A stretch of DNA of 64,000 bases, taken from positions 8,246,001 to 8,310,000 of the forward strand of contig NZ_JAUSWW010000001.1 in NCBI RefSeq assembly GCF_030815415.1, in the 5' to 3' direction. This document shows, in pieces, positions 1-7,639 of the stretch. Numbering within the stretch: the first letter of the stretch is position 1; the number at the start of each line of letters is the position of its first letter. Position numbers and translations under genes: made by a program. Under the pieces are notes generated by a model. The model was not told where the DNA came from, ran no database searches, and saw only the letters and a list, made by a program, of their open reading frames with translations. The stretch comes from Streptomyces canus. Lineage in GTDB: Bacteria; Actinomycetota; Actinomycetes; Streptomycetales; Streptomycetaceae.

Positions 1-1055
1 CGCGCGCGTGCCTCCGGGTTCGTCCGGCGCCACTCGGTCTCCTCGGCCTCCTGGATGGCCCGCTCGACGGCGTGCATCCGGCCCTCGACCTTGGGACGCG
101 CGTCGCGCGGGACGTGGCCGATGGCCTCCCAGCGCTCGTTGATCTGGCGGAACGCGGACCGCGCCGCCTTGAGGTCGGTGACCGGGAGGATCTTCTCGGC
201 CTCCCCGGCCAGCTCCTCCTTGAGCTTCAGGTTCTCCGTCTGCTCGGCGTCGCGCTCGGCGAAGACCGAGCTGCGAGCGGCGAAGAAGACGTCCTGGGCG
301 CCGCGGAAGCGGTTCCACAGGTCGTCCTCGTGCTCGCGCTGGGCACGGCCCGCGGCCTTCCACTCCGCCATCAGCTCGCGGTAGCGGGCGGCCGTCGGAC
401 CCCAGTCGGTGGAGCCGGACAGCGCCTCGGCCTCGGAGACCAGCCGTTCCTTGGTCTTCCGGGCCTCCTCGCGCTGTGCGTCGAGCGAGGCGAAGTGGGC
501 CTTGCGACGCTTGGAGAACGCCGACCGGGCGTGCGAGAAGCGGTGCCACAGTTCGTCGTCGGACTTGCGGTCCAGCCGCGGCAGACCCTTCCAGGTGTCC
601 ACCAGGGCCCGCAACCGCTCACCGGCCGCCCGCCACTGGTCGGACTGCGCCAGCTCCTCCGCCTCGACGACCAGCGCCTCCTTGGAGTGACGGGCCTCGT
701 CGGACTGCTTGGCGCGCTGCTGCTTGCGCTCCTCGCGGCGCTTCTCGACCGTCTCCACGAGCTTGTCCAGACGCACCTTGAGGGCGTCCAGGTCACCGAC
801 CGCGTGGTGCGCGTCCACCTGCTCGCGAATGTGGTCGATGGCGACCTGCGCGTCCTTCGCCGACAGATCGGTGGTCTTCACTCGCTTCTCGAGGAGGCCG
901 ATCTCGACAACCAGGCCCTCGTACTTGCGCTCGAAGTAGGCCAGCGCCTCCTCAGGGGAGCCGGCCTGCCAGGAACCGACGACCTGCTCGCCGTCGGCCG
1001 TACGCACGTACACGGTCCCCGTCTCGTCGACGCGGCCCCACGGGTCGCTGCTCAC
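1..1055 (-). CDS. DUF349 domain-containing protein (3' end outside window)
   Basis: The frame reads back from a GTG at 1053-1055 to the window edge without a stop, about 351 codons, so the C-terminus is missing. A GGAGGAG Shine-Dalgarno sequence lies 5 bases upstream of the GTG. The protein begins VSSDPWGRVDETG and is highly charged, with repeated helical units containing W-R and W-K-x-x-x-R (for example DLWNRFRGAQD and ERWEAIGHVPRD). This is the pattern of DUF349 coiled-coil repeats common in actinobacteria. The biochemical function of the family is not established. It lies 135 bases downstream of the cyclophilin gene on the same strand and may be cotranscribed with it. Confidence 0.85.
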   Translation of the reverse strand, partial: MSSDPWGRVDETGTVYVRTADGEQVVGSWQAGSPEEALAYFERKYEGLVVEIGLLEKRVKTTDLSAKDAQVAIDHIREQVDAHHAVGDLDALKVRLDKLVETVEKRREERKQQRAKQSDEARHSKEALVVEAEELAQSDQWRAAGERLRALVDTWKGLPRLDRKSDDELWHRFSHARSAFSKRRKAHFASLDAQREEARKTKERLVSEAEALSGSTDWGPTAARYRELMAEWKAAGRAQREHEDDLWNRFRGAQDVFFAARSSVFAERDAEQTENLKLKEELAGEAEKILPVTDLKAARSAFRQINERWEAIGHVPRDARPKVEGRMHAVERAIQEAEETEWRRTNPEARA

Positions 1056-1190
1056 AGCGCCTCCTCCACATGATGCCTGCGTGGGGCTTCAGCACCCCCG
1101 GGCATCGTCCACAGTTTCGTCACGGCCAACATAGGCGACCGGCGGGTTGCCTGTCCGCATCCCGCGCGACCGAAATTTGGCTGTTGGGGG

Positions 1191-2006
1191 TCAGGATTTG
1201 GTGACAGTCGCCTTGTTGATCACGACCGTTGCGTTGGGAGCGCCGTCACCCGCTCCGGTGCTCTCACCCGCGGCCGCGATCTTCTTCAGAACCGTCATAC
1301 CGGACTCGGAGACGGTCCCGAACGGCGTGTAGCTCGGCGGCAGCTGACTGTCCTGGTAGACGAGGAAGAACTGGCTGCCTCCGGTGTGCGCCTTGCCGGT
1401 GTTCGCCATCGCGATGGTGCCCGCCGGGTAGATGTTGTCCTTGAGGCTTTTGTCCTTCAGGTTCTCGTCCGGGATCGTGTAGCCGGGACCACCGCTGCCG
1501 CTGCCCGTCGGGTCGCCGCACTGAAGCACGTAGATGCCGTTGGTGGTGAGCCGGTGGCACTTGGTGTGGTCGAAGTAGCCCTTGGCCGCGAGGAAGTCGA
1601 ACGAGTTGACGGTGTGCGGGGCCGCCTTCGTCTTGAGCGCGATGTCTATGTCACCGCACGTCGTCGCCAGCTTCATCGTGTACTTCGCCGACTTGTCGAT
1701 CGTCAGCGACGGCTCCTTCTTCCAGGTCGCCGTCTTGACCTTGCCCTCCGCCGGCTTCTTGCACGGGTCGGCGATCGCGCTGGGCGTCGGCGACGGCGTG
1801 GCCGCGGCGGCGTCGGACTTGTCGTCGTCGCCCTTGAGGACGTCCGACGTATAGAGCGCCAGACTGCCCACCAGGATCACGCCGAGCACCGACGCGATCA
1901 CGGAGTTGCGCATGCGGGCCTTGCGCCGCGCGGCCGTGCGCCGCTGCTGCTGCCGCAAGAACTTCTCCCGGGCGAGCTGCCGCTTCCGCTGTTCCTGGGT
2001 GACCAC
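1191..2006 (-). CDS. Membrane-anchored cyclophilin-type peptidyl-prolyl cis-trans isomerase
   Basis: Predicted to catalyse cis-trans isomerisation of prolyl bonds in secreted proteins outside the membrane. The 271-residue protein has a basic cytoplasmic N-terminus (residues 1-32, rich in R, K and Q), one membrane segment at about 33-52, a D/A/P/S-rich linker, and a cyclophilin domain at about 100-270. Family residues visible are the H-R pair in KCHRL, the GGSQFF motif, and the late FGTV segment. The start is a GTG at 2004-2006 with GAGGAGA just upstream. It is divergent from the MBL-fold gene. The cyclophilin fold is clear; the client proteins are unknown. Confidence 0.93.
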   Translation of the reverse strand: MVTQEQRKRQLAREKFLRQQQRRTAARRKARMRNSVIASVLGVILVGSLALYTSDVLKGDDDKSDAAAATPSPTPSAIADPCKKPAEGKVKTATWKKEPSLTIDKSAKYTMKLATTCGDIDIALKTKAAPHTVNSFDFLAAKGYFDHTKCHRLTTNGIYVLQCGDPTGSGSGGPGYTIPDENLKDKSLKDNIYPAGTIAMANTGKAHTGGSQFFLVYQDSQLPPSYTPFGTVSESGMTVLKKIAAAGESTGAGDGAPNATVVINKATVTKS

Positions 2007-2109
2007 CGGGTTCTCTCCTCATGCGTCTCGTACGCCTGCTGGGACGCCTGCGTCTAGTGAGCCGACCGCGTGCGTGTGCCCCGTACCGTATATGGGTTCG
2101 CTGAGGAAA

Positions 2110-2152
2110 CGGCAGCGCCGGTAGGCTCTGACCACAGGCGCAGCCGTTTTTT
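2110..2152 (+). terminator. Terminator-like hairpin with T-tract inside a divergent promoter region
   Basis: CGGCAGCGCC (2110-2119) and GGCGCAGCCG (2137-2146) form a 10-position stem with one A-A mismatch and a 17-base loop, followed directly by TTTTTTAA. This has the form of a rho-independent terminator reading on the plus strand. It lies between two divergent genes, so no annotated plus-strand transcript would end here. A sequence resembling a -10 box, TAGGCT, lies inside the loop. Confidence 0.5.
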
Positions 2153-2186
2153 AAGCCCACCCTTATCAACACAACGAAGGACGATC

Positions 2187-2897
2187 GTGCTCATTGCCGG
2201 GTTCCCCGCCGGGGCCTGGGGGACGAACTGTTATCTCGTCGCCCCCGCCGCCGGTGAGGAGTGCGTGATCATCGACCCGGGCCATCAGGCCGCCCAGGGA
2301 GTCGAAGAGGCACTGAAGAAGCATCGGCTCAAGCCCGTCGCCGTCGTCCTCACCCATGGCCACATCGACCACGTGGCCTCGGTCGTCCCGGTCTGCGGCG
2401 CGCACGACGTACCCGCCTGGATCCACCCCGAGGACCGGTTCATGATGAGCGACCCGGAGAAGGCGCTCGGCCGCTCCATCGGGATGCCGCTCATGGGCGA
2501 GCTGACCGTGGGGGAGCCGGACGACGTCAAGGAACTGACCGACGGCGTGAAGCTGGAACTGGCGGGACTGGAGCTCACCGTGGCGCACGCGCCCGGCCAT
2601 ACCAGGGGGTCGGTGACCTTCGGCCTGCCCGAGGTGGCGGACATTCCTCCGCTTCTCTTCTCGGGCGACCTGCTGTTCGCCGGCTCCATCGGACGCACCG
2701 ATTTCCCCGGTGGCTCCATGGACGACATGCTCGAGTCCCTGGCCCGCGTGGTCCTGCCTCTCGACGACTCGACCGTGGTGCTGCCCGGCCACAACGAGCA
2801 CACGACCATCGGCCGTGAGCGTGCCACCAACCCGTATCTGCGGCAGGTGGCCGCCGGCCCGGGAGCGCATGCCGACGCTCCCCGACGAGGAATGTGA
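2187..2897 (+). CDS. MBL-fold metallo-hydrolase (glyoxalase II-like)
   Basis: Metallo-beta-lactamase-fold hydrolase of the hydroxyacylglutathione hydrolase-like group. The metal-binding signature THGHIDH is at residues 56-62. Further ligands follow in order: HAPGHTRGS, FSGDLLF and LPGHNEHT. The start chosen is GTG at 2187 with GAAGGA 5 bases upstream; the frame is open further upstream but lacks a good ribosome site. At 236 residues it is the usual length. The stop overlaps the GTG of hisS, suggesting translational coupling. In mycothiol-producing actinobacteria such enzymes may act on mycothiol thioesters, but the substrate here is unknown. Confidence 0.9.
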   Translation: MLIAGFPAGAWGTNCYLVAPAAGEECVIIDPGHQAAQGVEEALKKHRLKPVAVVLTHGHIDHVASVVPVCGAHDVPAWIHPEDRFMMSDPEKALGRSIGMPLMGELTVGEPDDVKELTDGVKLELAGLELTVAHAPGHTRGSVTFGLPEVADIPPLLFSGDLLFAGSIGRTDFPGGSMDDMLESLARVVLPLDDSTVVLPGHNEHTTIGRERATNPYLRQVAAGPGAHADAPRRGM

Positions 2898-4171
2898 CGA
2901 GACTTTCCGTGAGCACCTTCAAGGCCCCCAAGGGCACGTACGACCTCATCCCGCCGGACAGCGCGAAGTTCCTCGCGGTGCGCGAGGCGATCGCGGCTCC
3001 GCTGCGCAACTCCGGCTACGGCTACATCGAGACGCCCGGCTTCGAGAGCGTCGAGCTGTTCGCGCGCGGTGTCGGTGAGTCCACCGACATCGTGACCAAG
3101 GAGATGTACGCCTTCGAGACCAAGGGCGGCGACAGGCTGGCCCTGCGCCCCGAGGGCACCGCCTCCGTGCTGCGCGCGGCGCTGGAAGCCAACCTCCACA
3201 AGGCGGGCAACCTCCCCGTCAAGCTCTGGTACTCGGGCTCGTACTACCGCTACGAGCGTCCCCAGAAGGGCCGTTACCGCCACTTCTCCCAGGTGGGCGC
3301 CGAGGCGATCGGTGCCGAGGACCCGGCGCTGGACGCCGAGCTGATCATCCTGGCGGACCAGGCGTACCGCTCGCTGGGGCTGCGCGACTTCCGCATCCTC
3401 CTCAACAGCCTGGGCGACAAGGAGTGCCGCCCGGTGTACCGGGAGGCGCTGCAGACCTTCCTCCGGGGGCTCGACCTCGACGAGGAGACCCTGCGCCGCG
3501 CGGAGATCAACCCGCTGCGCGTCCTGGACGACAAGCGCGAAGCGGTCCAGAAGCAGCTCGGCGACGCCCCGCTCCTGCGTGACTACCTCTGCGACGGCTG
3601 CAAGGCGTACCACGAGGAGGTCCGCGAACTGATCACCGCGGCGGGCGTCGCCTTCGAGGACGACCCCAGGCTGGTGCGCGGCCTGGACTACTACACCCGT
3701 ACGACCTTCGAGTTCGTCCACGACGGCCTGGGCTCCCAGTCCGCGGTGGGCGGCGGCGGTCGCTACGACGGCCTGTCCGAGATGATCGGCGGCCCCGCGC
3801 TGCCGTCGGTGGGCTGGGCGCTGGGCGTCGACCGCACGGTGCTGGCGCTGGAGGCGGAGGGCGTCGAGCTCGAGCTCCCCTCCACGACCAGTGTCTTCGC
3901 GGTCCCGCTGGGCGAGGAGGCCCGTCGGATCCTCTTCGCGAAGGTCACCGAGCTGCGCAAGGTGGGCATCGCGGCCGACTTCTCGTACGGGGCCAAGGGC
4001 CTCAAGGGCGCCATGAAGAACGCCAACCGCAGCGGCGCCCGCTACACGGTCGTCGCCGGCGAACGCGACCTCGCCGAGGGCGTCGTCCAGCTCAAGGACA
4101 TGGAGTCCGGTGAGCAGACGGCGATCGGCGTGAACGAGATCGTGGCCGAGCTGGAGGCCCGGCTCGGCTGA
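2894..4171 (+). CDS. hisS: Histidyl-tRNA synthetase
   Basis: Charges tRNA-His with histidine in the cytoplasm. The 425-residue class II synthetase shows motif 2 (YYRYERPQKGRYRHF), the HisRS signatures LVRGLDYYTRTTFEF and GGGGRYDGL, motif 3 near GWALGVDR, and a C-terminal anticodon-binding domain. The first in-frame GTG (2894) overlaps the preceding stop codon, but its Shine-Dalgarno GAGG is only 3 bases away. GTG at 2909, which gives MSTFKAPKGTYDL, is a plausible alternative start. A strong hairpin terminator follows the stop. Confidence 0.97.
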   Translation: MTRLSVSTFKAPKGTYDLIPPDSAKFLAVREAIAAPLRNSGYGYIETPGFESVELFARGVGESTDIVTKEMYAFETKGGDRLALRPEGTASVLRAALEANLHKAGNLPVKLWYSGSYYRYERPQKGRYRHFSQVGAEAIGAEDPALDAELIILADQAYRSLGLRDFRILLNSLGDKECRPVYREALQTFLRGLDLDEETLRRAEINPLRVLDDKREAVQKQLGDAPLLRDYLCDGCKAYHEEVRELITAAGVAFEDDPRLVRGLDYYTRTTFEFVHDGLGSQSAVGGGGRYDGLSEMIGGPALPSVGWALGVDRTVLALEAEGVELELPSTTSVFAVPLGEEARRILFAKVTELRKVGIAADFSYGAKGLKGAMKNANRSGARYTVVAGERDLAEGVVQLKDMESGEQTAIGVNEIVAELEARLG

Positions 4172-4184
4172 TACGGCGTGCTGA

Positions 4185-4220
4185 GGTGCCGGGTCCTTCC
4201 AGGGGACCCGGCACCTTTCT
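4185..4220 (+). terminator. Intrinsic terminator after hisS
   Basis: A perfect 12-bp stem (GGTGCCGGGTCC at 4185-4196, complement at 4204-4215) with a 7-base loop, followed by TTTCT. It lies 13 bases after the hisS stop. Confidence 0.85.
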
Positions 4221-4541
4221 GGTGGGCCGTCAACTCGGCGGGTACCGATTCGTCCTGCCGGGCGATTCCGACATGTGAGCGCCACGCACGCGTGCCTTCG
4301 GCCCCAGCCCGCCGTACACCCCGCCCCTGCCGATGCCGGGATATCGCTTGCGAGGCCCCGTACGTCCACCACGAGTGCGTCCACGTGTGCTGTGTCATGC
4401 CCTCGAACCTCGGCCGGAACCGAACGCTCGGGGACGGCCAGACGTACTTCCTTATGTCCACTGAACGGTGGACACGGCCCCGTGTACGGCACAATGGCCC
4501 CTGCCCGAAGAAGGTCCAACTCTCAAGCAGACGGAATCGGC
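4221..4541. other. Intergenic region hisS to VKOR gene
   Basis: About 320 bases without a convincing gene. The only structure noted is a short inverted repeat, GTCCAC (4457-4462) and GTGGAC (4469-4474) with a 6-base spacer, about 70 bases upstream of the next start. It could be an operator for the VKOR gene, but this is speculative. The open frame running through here into the VKOR gene has no upstream start with a ribosome site. Confidence 0.4.
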
Positions 4542-4544
4542 GTG

Positions 4545-5195
4545 ATGAGCAAGACCACAGTCAAAGACGTCCCCACCGAGCCCGAGGGGACCGCCGCTGA
4601 GCCACGGCTGGTGGGTGGCAGTCGAGCCTTCGCCATCATGCTGCTGCTCACCGGCGCGGCCGGCCTGCTCGCCGCCTGGGTCATCACGATCGACAAGTTC
4701 AAGCTGCTCGAGGCCAAGATCGCGGGCACGAGCTACACCCCGGGCTGCAGCCTGAACCCCGTCGTCTCCTGCGGCAGCGTGATGGAGTCGAAGCAGGCCG
4801 CCGCCTTCGGCTTCCCCAACCCGGTGCTCGGCCTCGTCACCTACGGCATCGTCATCGGCGTCGGCATGAGCCTGCTGGCCCGCGCCCGCTTCCCGCGCTG
4901 GTACTGGCTGACCTTCAACGCGGGCACCCTCTTCGGCGTCTCCTTCTGCGCCTGGCTGATGTTCCAGTCGCTGTACCGGATCAACGCGCTGTGCCTGTGG
5001 TGCTCCCTGGCCTGGGTCGCGACGATCATCATGTTCTGGTACGTGACCTCGTTCAACGTGCGTAACGGCTTCCTGCCCGCCCCGCGCTGGCTGAAGAGCT
5101 TCTTCGGCGAGTTCACCTGGGTGCTGCCGGTTCTGCACATCGGGATCATCGGCATGCTGATCCTGACGCGCTGGTGGGACTTCTGGACCAGCTGA
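4545..5195 (+). CDS. Vitamin K epoxide reductase (VKOR) family membrane protein
   Basis: Likely part of the extracytoplasmic disulfide-bond pathway, passing electrons from a DsbA-like partner to membrane quinone. About 216 residues with five predicted membrane segments (roughly 28-50, 86-107, 122-147, 150-171, 192-212). The loop cysteine pair is CSLNPVVSC, and the redox-active CxxC is in CLWCSL at the start of the fourth segment. The ATG at 4545 follows a GTG at 4542, and either could be used; no strong Shine-Dalgarno is seen. No dsbA-like gene is adjacent. Confidence 0.92.
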   Translation: MSKTTVKDVPTEPEGTAAEPRLVGGSRAFAIMLLLTGAAGLLAAWVITIDKFKLLEAKIAGTSYTPGCSLNPVVSCGSVMESKQAAAFGFPNPVLGLVTYGIVIGVGMSLLARARFPRWYWLTFNAGTLFGVSFCAWLMFQSLYRINALCLWCSLAWVATIIMFWYVTSFNVRNGFLPAPRWLKSFFGEFTWVLPVLHIGIIGMLILTRWWDFWTS

Positions 5196-5251
5196 CCGGC
5201 ACTGCACAGGCGCCGGCGGGATTGTCAGTGCGGTGAATTAGGGTTCTTGAC

Positions 5252-6607
5252 GTGGAGCCCGACCTGTTCACCGCAGCCGCCGAAGAGCGCCAGGAGAAAG
5301 ACCCCGCCGGGAGCCCCCTGGCGGTGCGGATGCGCCCGCGCACCCTCGACGAGGTGGTGGGCCAGCAGCATCTGCTGAAGCCCGGCTCGCCCCTGCGCCG
5401 CCTGGTCGGCGAGGCCACGGGCGGCCCGGCGGGCCCGTCCTCGGTCATCCTGTGGGGTCCGCCCGGCACCGGCAAGACGACCCTCGCCTACGTCGTCTCC
5501 AAGGCCACCAACAAGCGCTTCGTCGAACTGTCGGCGATCACCGCGGGCGTCAAGGAGGTCCGCGCGGTCATCGAGGGAGCCCGCCGTGCCACCGGCGGGT
5601 ACGGCAAGGAGACCGTCCTCTTCCTCGACGAGATCCACCGCTTCAGCAAGGCCCAGCAGGATTCCCTCCTCCCGGCCGTCGAGAACCGCTGGGTCACCCT
5701 GATCGCGGCGACCACCGAGAACCCGTACTTCTCGGTGATCTCCCCGCTGCTGTCCCGCTCGCTCCTGCTGACCCTCGAACCCCTCACGGACGACGATCTC
5801 CGCGGACTTCTGCGCAGGGCGCTCGGCGACGACCGCGGCCTCAAGGACGCCGTCACCCTCCCCGACGACACCGAGGACCACCTCCTGCGGATCGCCGGCG
5901 GCGACGCCCGCCGGGCCCTGACCGCCCTGGAGGCCGCCGCCGGGGCCGCGCTCGACAAGGGCGAGCCCGAGATCTCCCTCACCACCCTCGAGGAGACGGT
6001 CGACCGCGCGGCCGTGACGTACGACCGCGACGGCGACCAGCACTACGACGTCGCCAGCGCCCTCATCAAATCCATCCGCGGCTCGGACGTCGACGCCGCG
6101 CTGCACTACCTGGCCCGGATGATCGAGGCCGGCGAGGACCCCCGCTTCATCGCCCGCCGCCTGATGATCTCCGCGAGCGAGGACATCGGTCTGGCCGATC
6201 CCCAGGCCCTGCCGATCGCGGTCGCCGCCGCCCAGGCCGTCGCCATGATCGGCTTCCCCGAGGCCGCGCTGACCCTCAGCCACGCCACCATCGCCCTCGC
6301 GCTGGCCCCCAAGTCCAACGCCGCGACCATGGCGATCGGCGCCGCCATGGAGGACGTACGCAAGGGACTGGCCGGATCCGTGCCGCCCCACCTGCGCGAC
6401 GGGCACTACAAGGGCGCCGCCAAGCTCGGCCACGCACAGGGGTATGTGTATCCGCATGATCTGCCCGAGGGCATCGCCGAGCAGCAGTACGCCCCGGACG
6501 CCCTCAAGGACCGCGAGTACTACGCGCCGACCAGACACGGCGCCGAGGCGCGGTACGCGGACGCGGTCGAGTGGACCAGAGCGCACCTCGGTCGCAAGCG
6601 GTCCTGA
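5252..6607 (+). CDS. rarA: Replication-associated recombination protein A (RarA/MgsA), AAA+ ATPase
   Basis: Clamp-loader-like ATPase that acts at stalled replication forks. The 451-residue protein has Walker A GPPGTGKT (69-76), Walker B FLDEIHRF, a sensor 1 region (AATTENPYF) and the C-terminal MgsA/RarA tetramerisation region with ASEDIGLADP and the motif PPHLRDGHYKGA. It starts at GTG 5252, 56 bases after the VKOR stop. The length fits the family and all ATPase motifs are intact. Confidence 0.95.
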   Translation: MEPDLFTAAAEERQEKDPAGSPLAVRMRPRTLDEVVGQQHLLKPGSPLRRLVGEATGGPAGPSSVILWGPPGTGKTTLAYVVSKATNKRFVELSAITAGVKEVRAVIEGARRATGGYGKETVLFLDEIHRFSKAQQDSLLPAVENRWVTLIAATTENPYFSVISPLLSRSLLLTLEPLTDDDLRGLLRRALGDDRGLKDAVTLPDDTEDHLLRIAGGDARRALTALEAAAGAALDKGEPEISLTTLEETVDRAAVTYDRDGDQHYDVASALIKSIRGSDVDAALHYLARMIEAGEDPRFIARRLMISASEDIGLADPQALPIAVAAAQAVAMIGFPEAALTLSHATIALALAPKSNAATMAIGAAMEDVRKGLAGSVPPHLRDGHYKGAAKLGHAQGYVYPHDLPEGIAEQQYAPDALKDREYYAPTRHGAEARYADAVEWTRAHLGRKRS

Positions 6608-6921
6608 GCGCCCTGTAGAATCCCTCGGAGTGCTGCGTCCTGTGCAGTCAGAACAGGACAGTCAGCCGGAGCCAGTCAGAGGACCCAGTCCCCGGATCGG
6701 CTCCAGGAGCGTCGCGCACCGTTCGATTGGTGTCGCGGGCAGCCCACCACCACTCGTCGTATGACGGGACCGGTCGGTGGGCCACTCGCGTGCTGCACGT
6801 ATGTGCCCAGACCAGGGGAGCGGCTGCCCATCAGGCCCGGCAACGGACCCGGAGGGTTTCCCCGGCTGCGGATGCGACCTCCCTCAACCCTGACGAGCCG
6901 AACACTGAGAAATGAGAGATT
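6608..6921 (+). promoter_or_regulatory. Long leader / promoter region of rpsD
   Basis: 314 bases without a gene between rarA and rpsD. TGTAGAAT at 6614-6621 resembles an extended -10 box, without a good -35. GCCCACC (6742-6748) can pair with GGTGGGC (6776-6782), enclosing a 27-base loop with CCGGTCGG inside. S4 represses its own operon through leader RNA in several bacteria, so a structured leader fits. No match to a known S4-binding RNA could be verified by eye. Confidence 0.35.
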
Positions 6922-7536
6922 GTGGCGAACCAGTCCCGCCCCAAGGTCAAGAAGTCGCGTGCCCTCGGCATCGCGCTGACCCCGAAGGCCGTCAAGTACT
7001 TCGAGGCCCGCCCCTACCCCCCGGGTGAGCACGGCCGTGGCCGCAAGCAGAACTCGGACTACAAGGTCCGTCTGCTCGAGAAGCAGCGTCTGCGTGCGCA
7101 GTACGACGTGTCCGAGCGTCAGCTCGTCCGCGCCTACGAGCGTGCCTCCAAGGTGCAGGGCAAGACCGGTGAGGCCCTGATCATCGAGCTCGAGCGCCGT
7201 CTCGACGCGCTGGTCCTGCGTTCGGGCATCGCCCGCACGATCTACCAGGCCCGCCAGATGGTCGTCCACGGTCACATCGAGGTCAACGGCGGCAAGGTCG
7301 ACAAGCCGTCGTTCCGCGTCCGTCCCGACGACGTCGTGATGGTCCGCGAGCGCAGCCGCAGCAAGACGCTGTTCGAGGTCGCCCGCGCCGGTGGGTTCGC
7401 CCCCGACGGTGAGACCCCGCGCTACCTCCAGGTGAACCTCGGCGCCCTGGCGTTCCGCCTGGACCGCGAGCCGAACCGCAAGGAGATCCCGGTGATCTGC
7501 GACGAGCAGCTCGTCGTCGAGTACTACGCCCGCTGA
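6922..7536 (+). CDS. rpsD: 30S ribosomal protein S4
   Basis: Primary 16S rRNA-binding protein that nucleates 30S assembly. 204 residues, starting MANQSRPKVKKSRALG from GTG 6922. It contains the S4 RNA-binding domain (RRLDALVLRSGIARTIYQAR, then VHGHIEVNGGKVDKPSFRV). The N-terminal zinc-binding cysteines of some S4 proteins are absent, so this is the zinc-independent form. It is transcribed alone, away from the main ribosomal operons, and is followed by a strong hairpin. Confidence 0.98.
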   Translation: MANQSRPKVKKSRALGIALTPKAVKYFEARPYPPGEHGRGRKQNSDYKVRLLEKQRLRAQYDVSERQLVRAYERASKVQGKTGEALIIELERRLDALVLRSGIARTIYQARQMVVHGHIEVNGGKVDKPSFRVRPDDVVMVRERSRSKTLFEVARAGGFAPDGETPRYLQVNLGALAFRLDREPNRKEIPVICDEQLVVEYYAR

Positions 7537-7569
7537 TCACCAGCCGGACGTAGCACACGCACCACTCAG

Positions 7570-7610
7570 CCCGCCGTCTCCCCACCCTTGCGGGTGGGCG
7601 AGGCGGCGGG
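7570..7610. terminator. Bidirectional hairpin terminator between rpsD and the decayed regulator gene
   Basis: Outer arms CCCGCCG (7570-7576) and CGGCGGG (7604-7610) enclose inner arms CCCACCC (7581-7587) and GGGTGGG (7592-7598) with a 4-base loop. It lies just after rpsD and would also serve the minus-strand pseudogene that converges on it. Confidence 0.8.
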
Positions 7611-7639
7611 TTCCTGCATGCCGACGCCACCCTGAGCGT

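Noticed and set aside
4457..4474. Inverted repeat GTCCAC/GTGGAC before the VKOR gene as an operator
   Set aside because: Only 6 bp in GC-rich DNA and without a nearby regulator; likely to occur by chance, so kept only as a remark.
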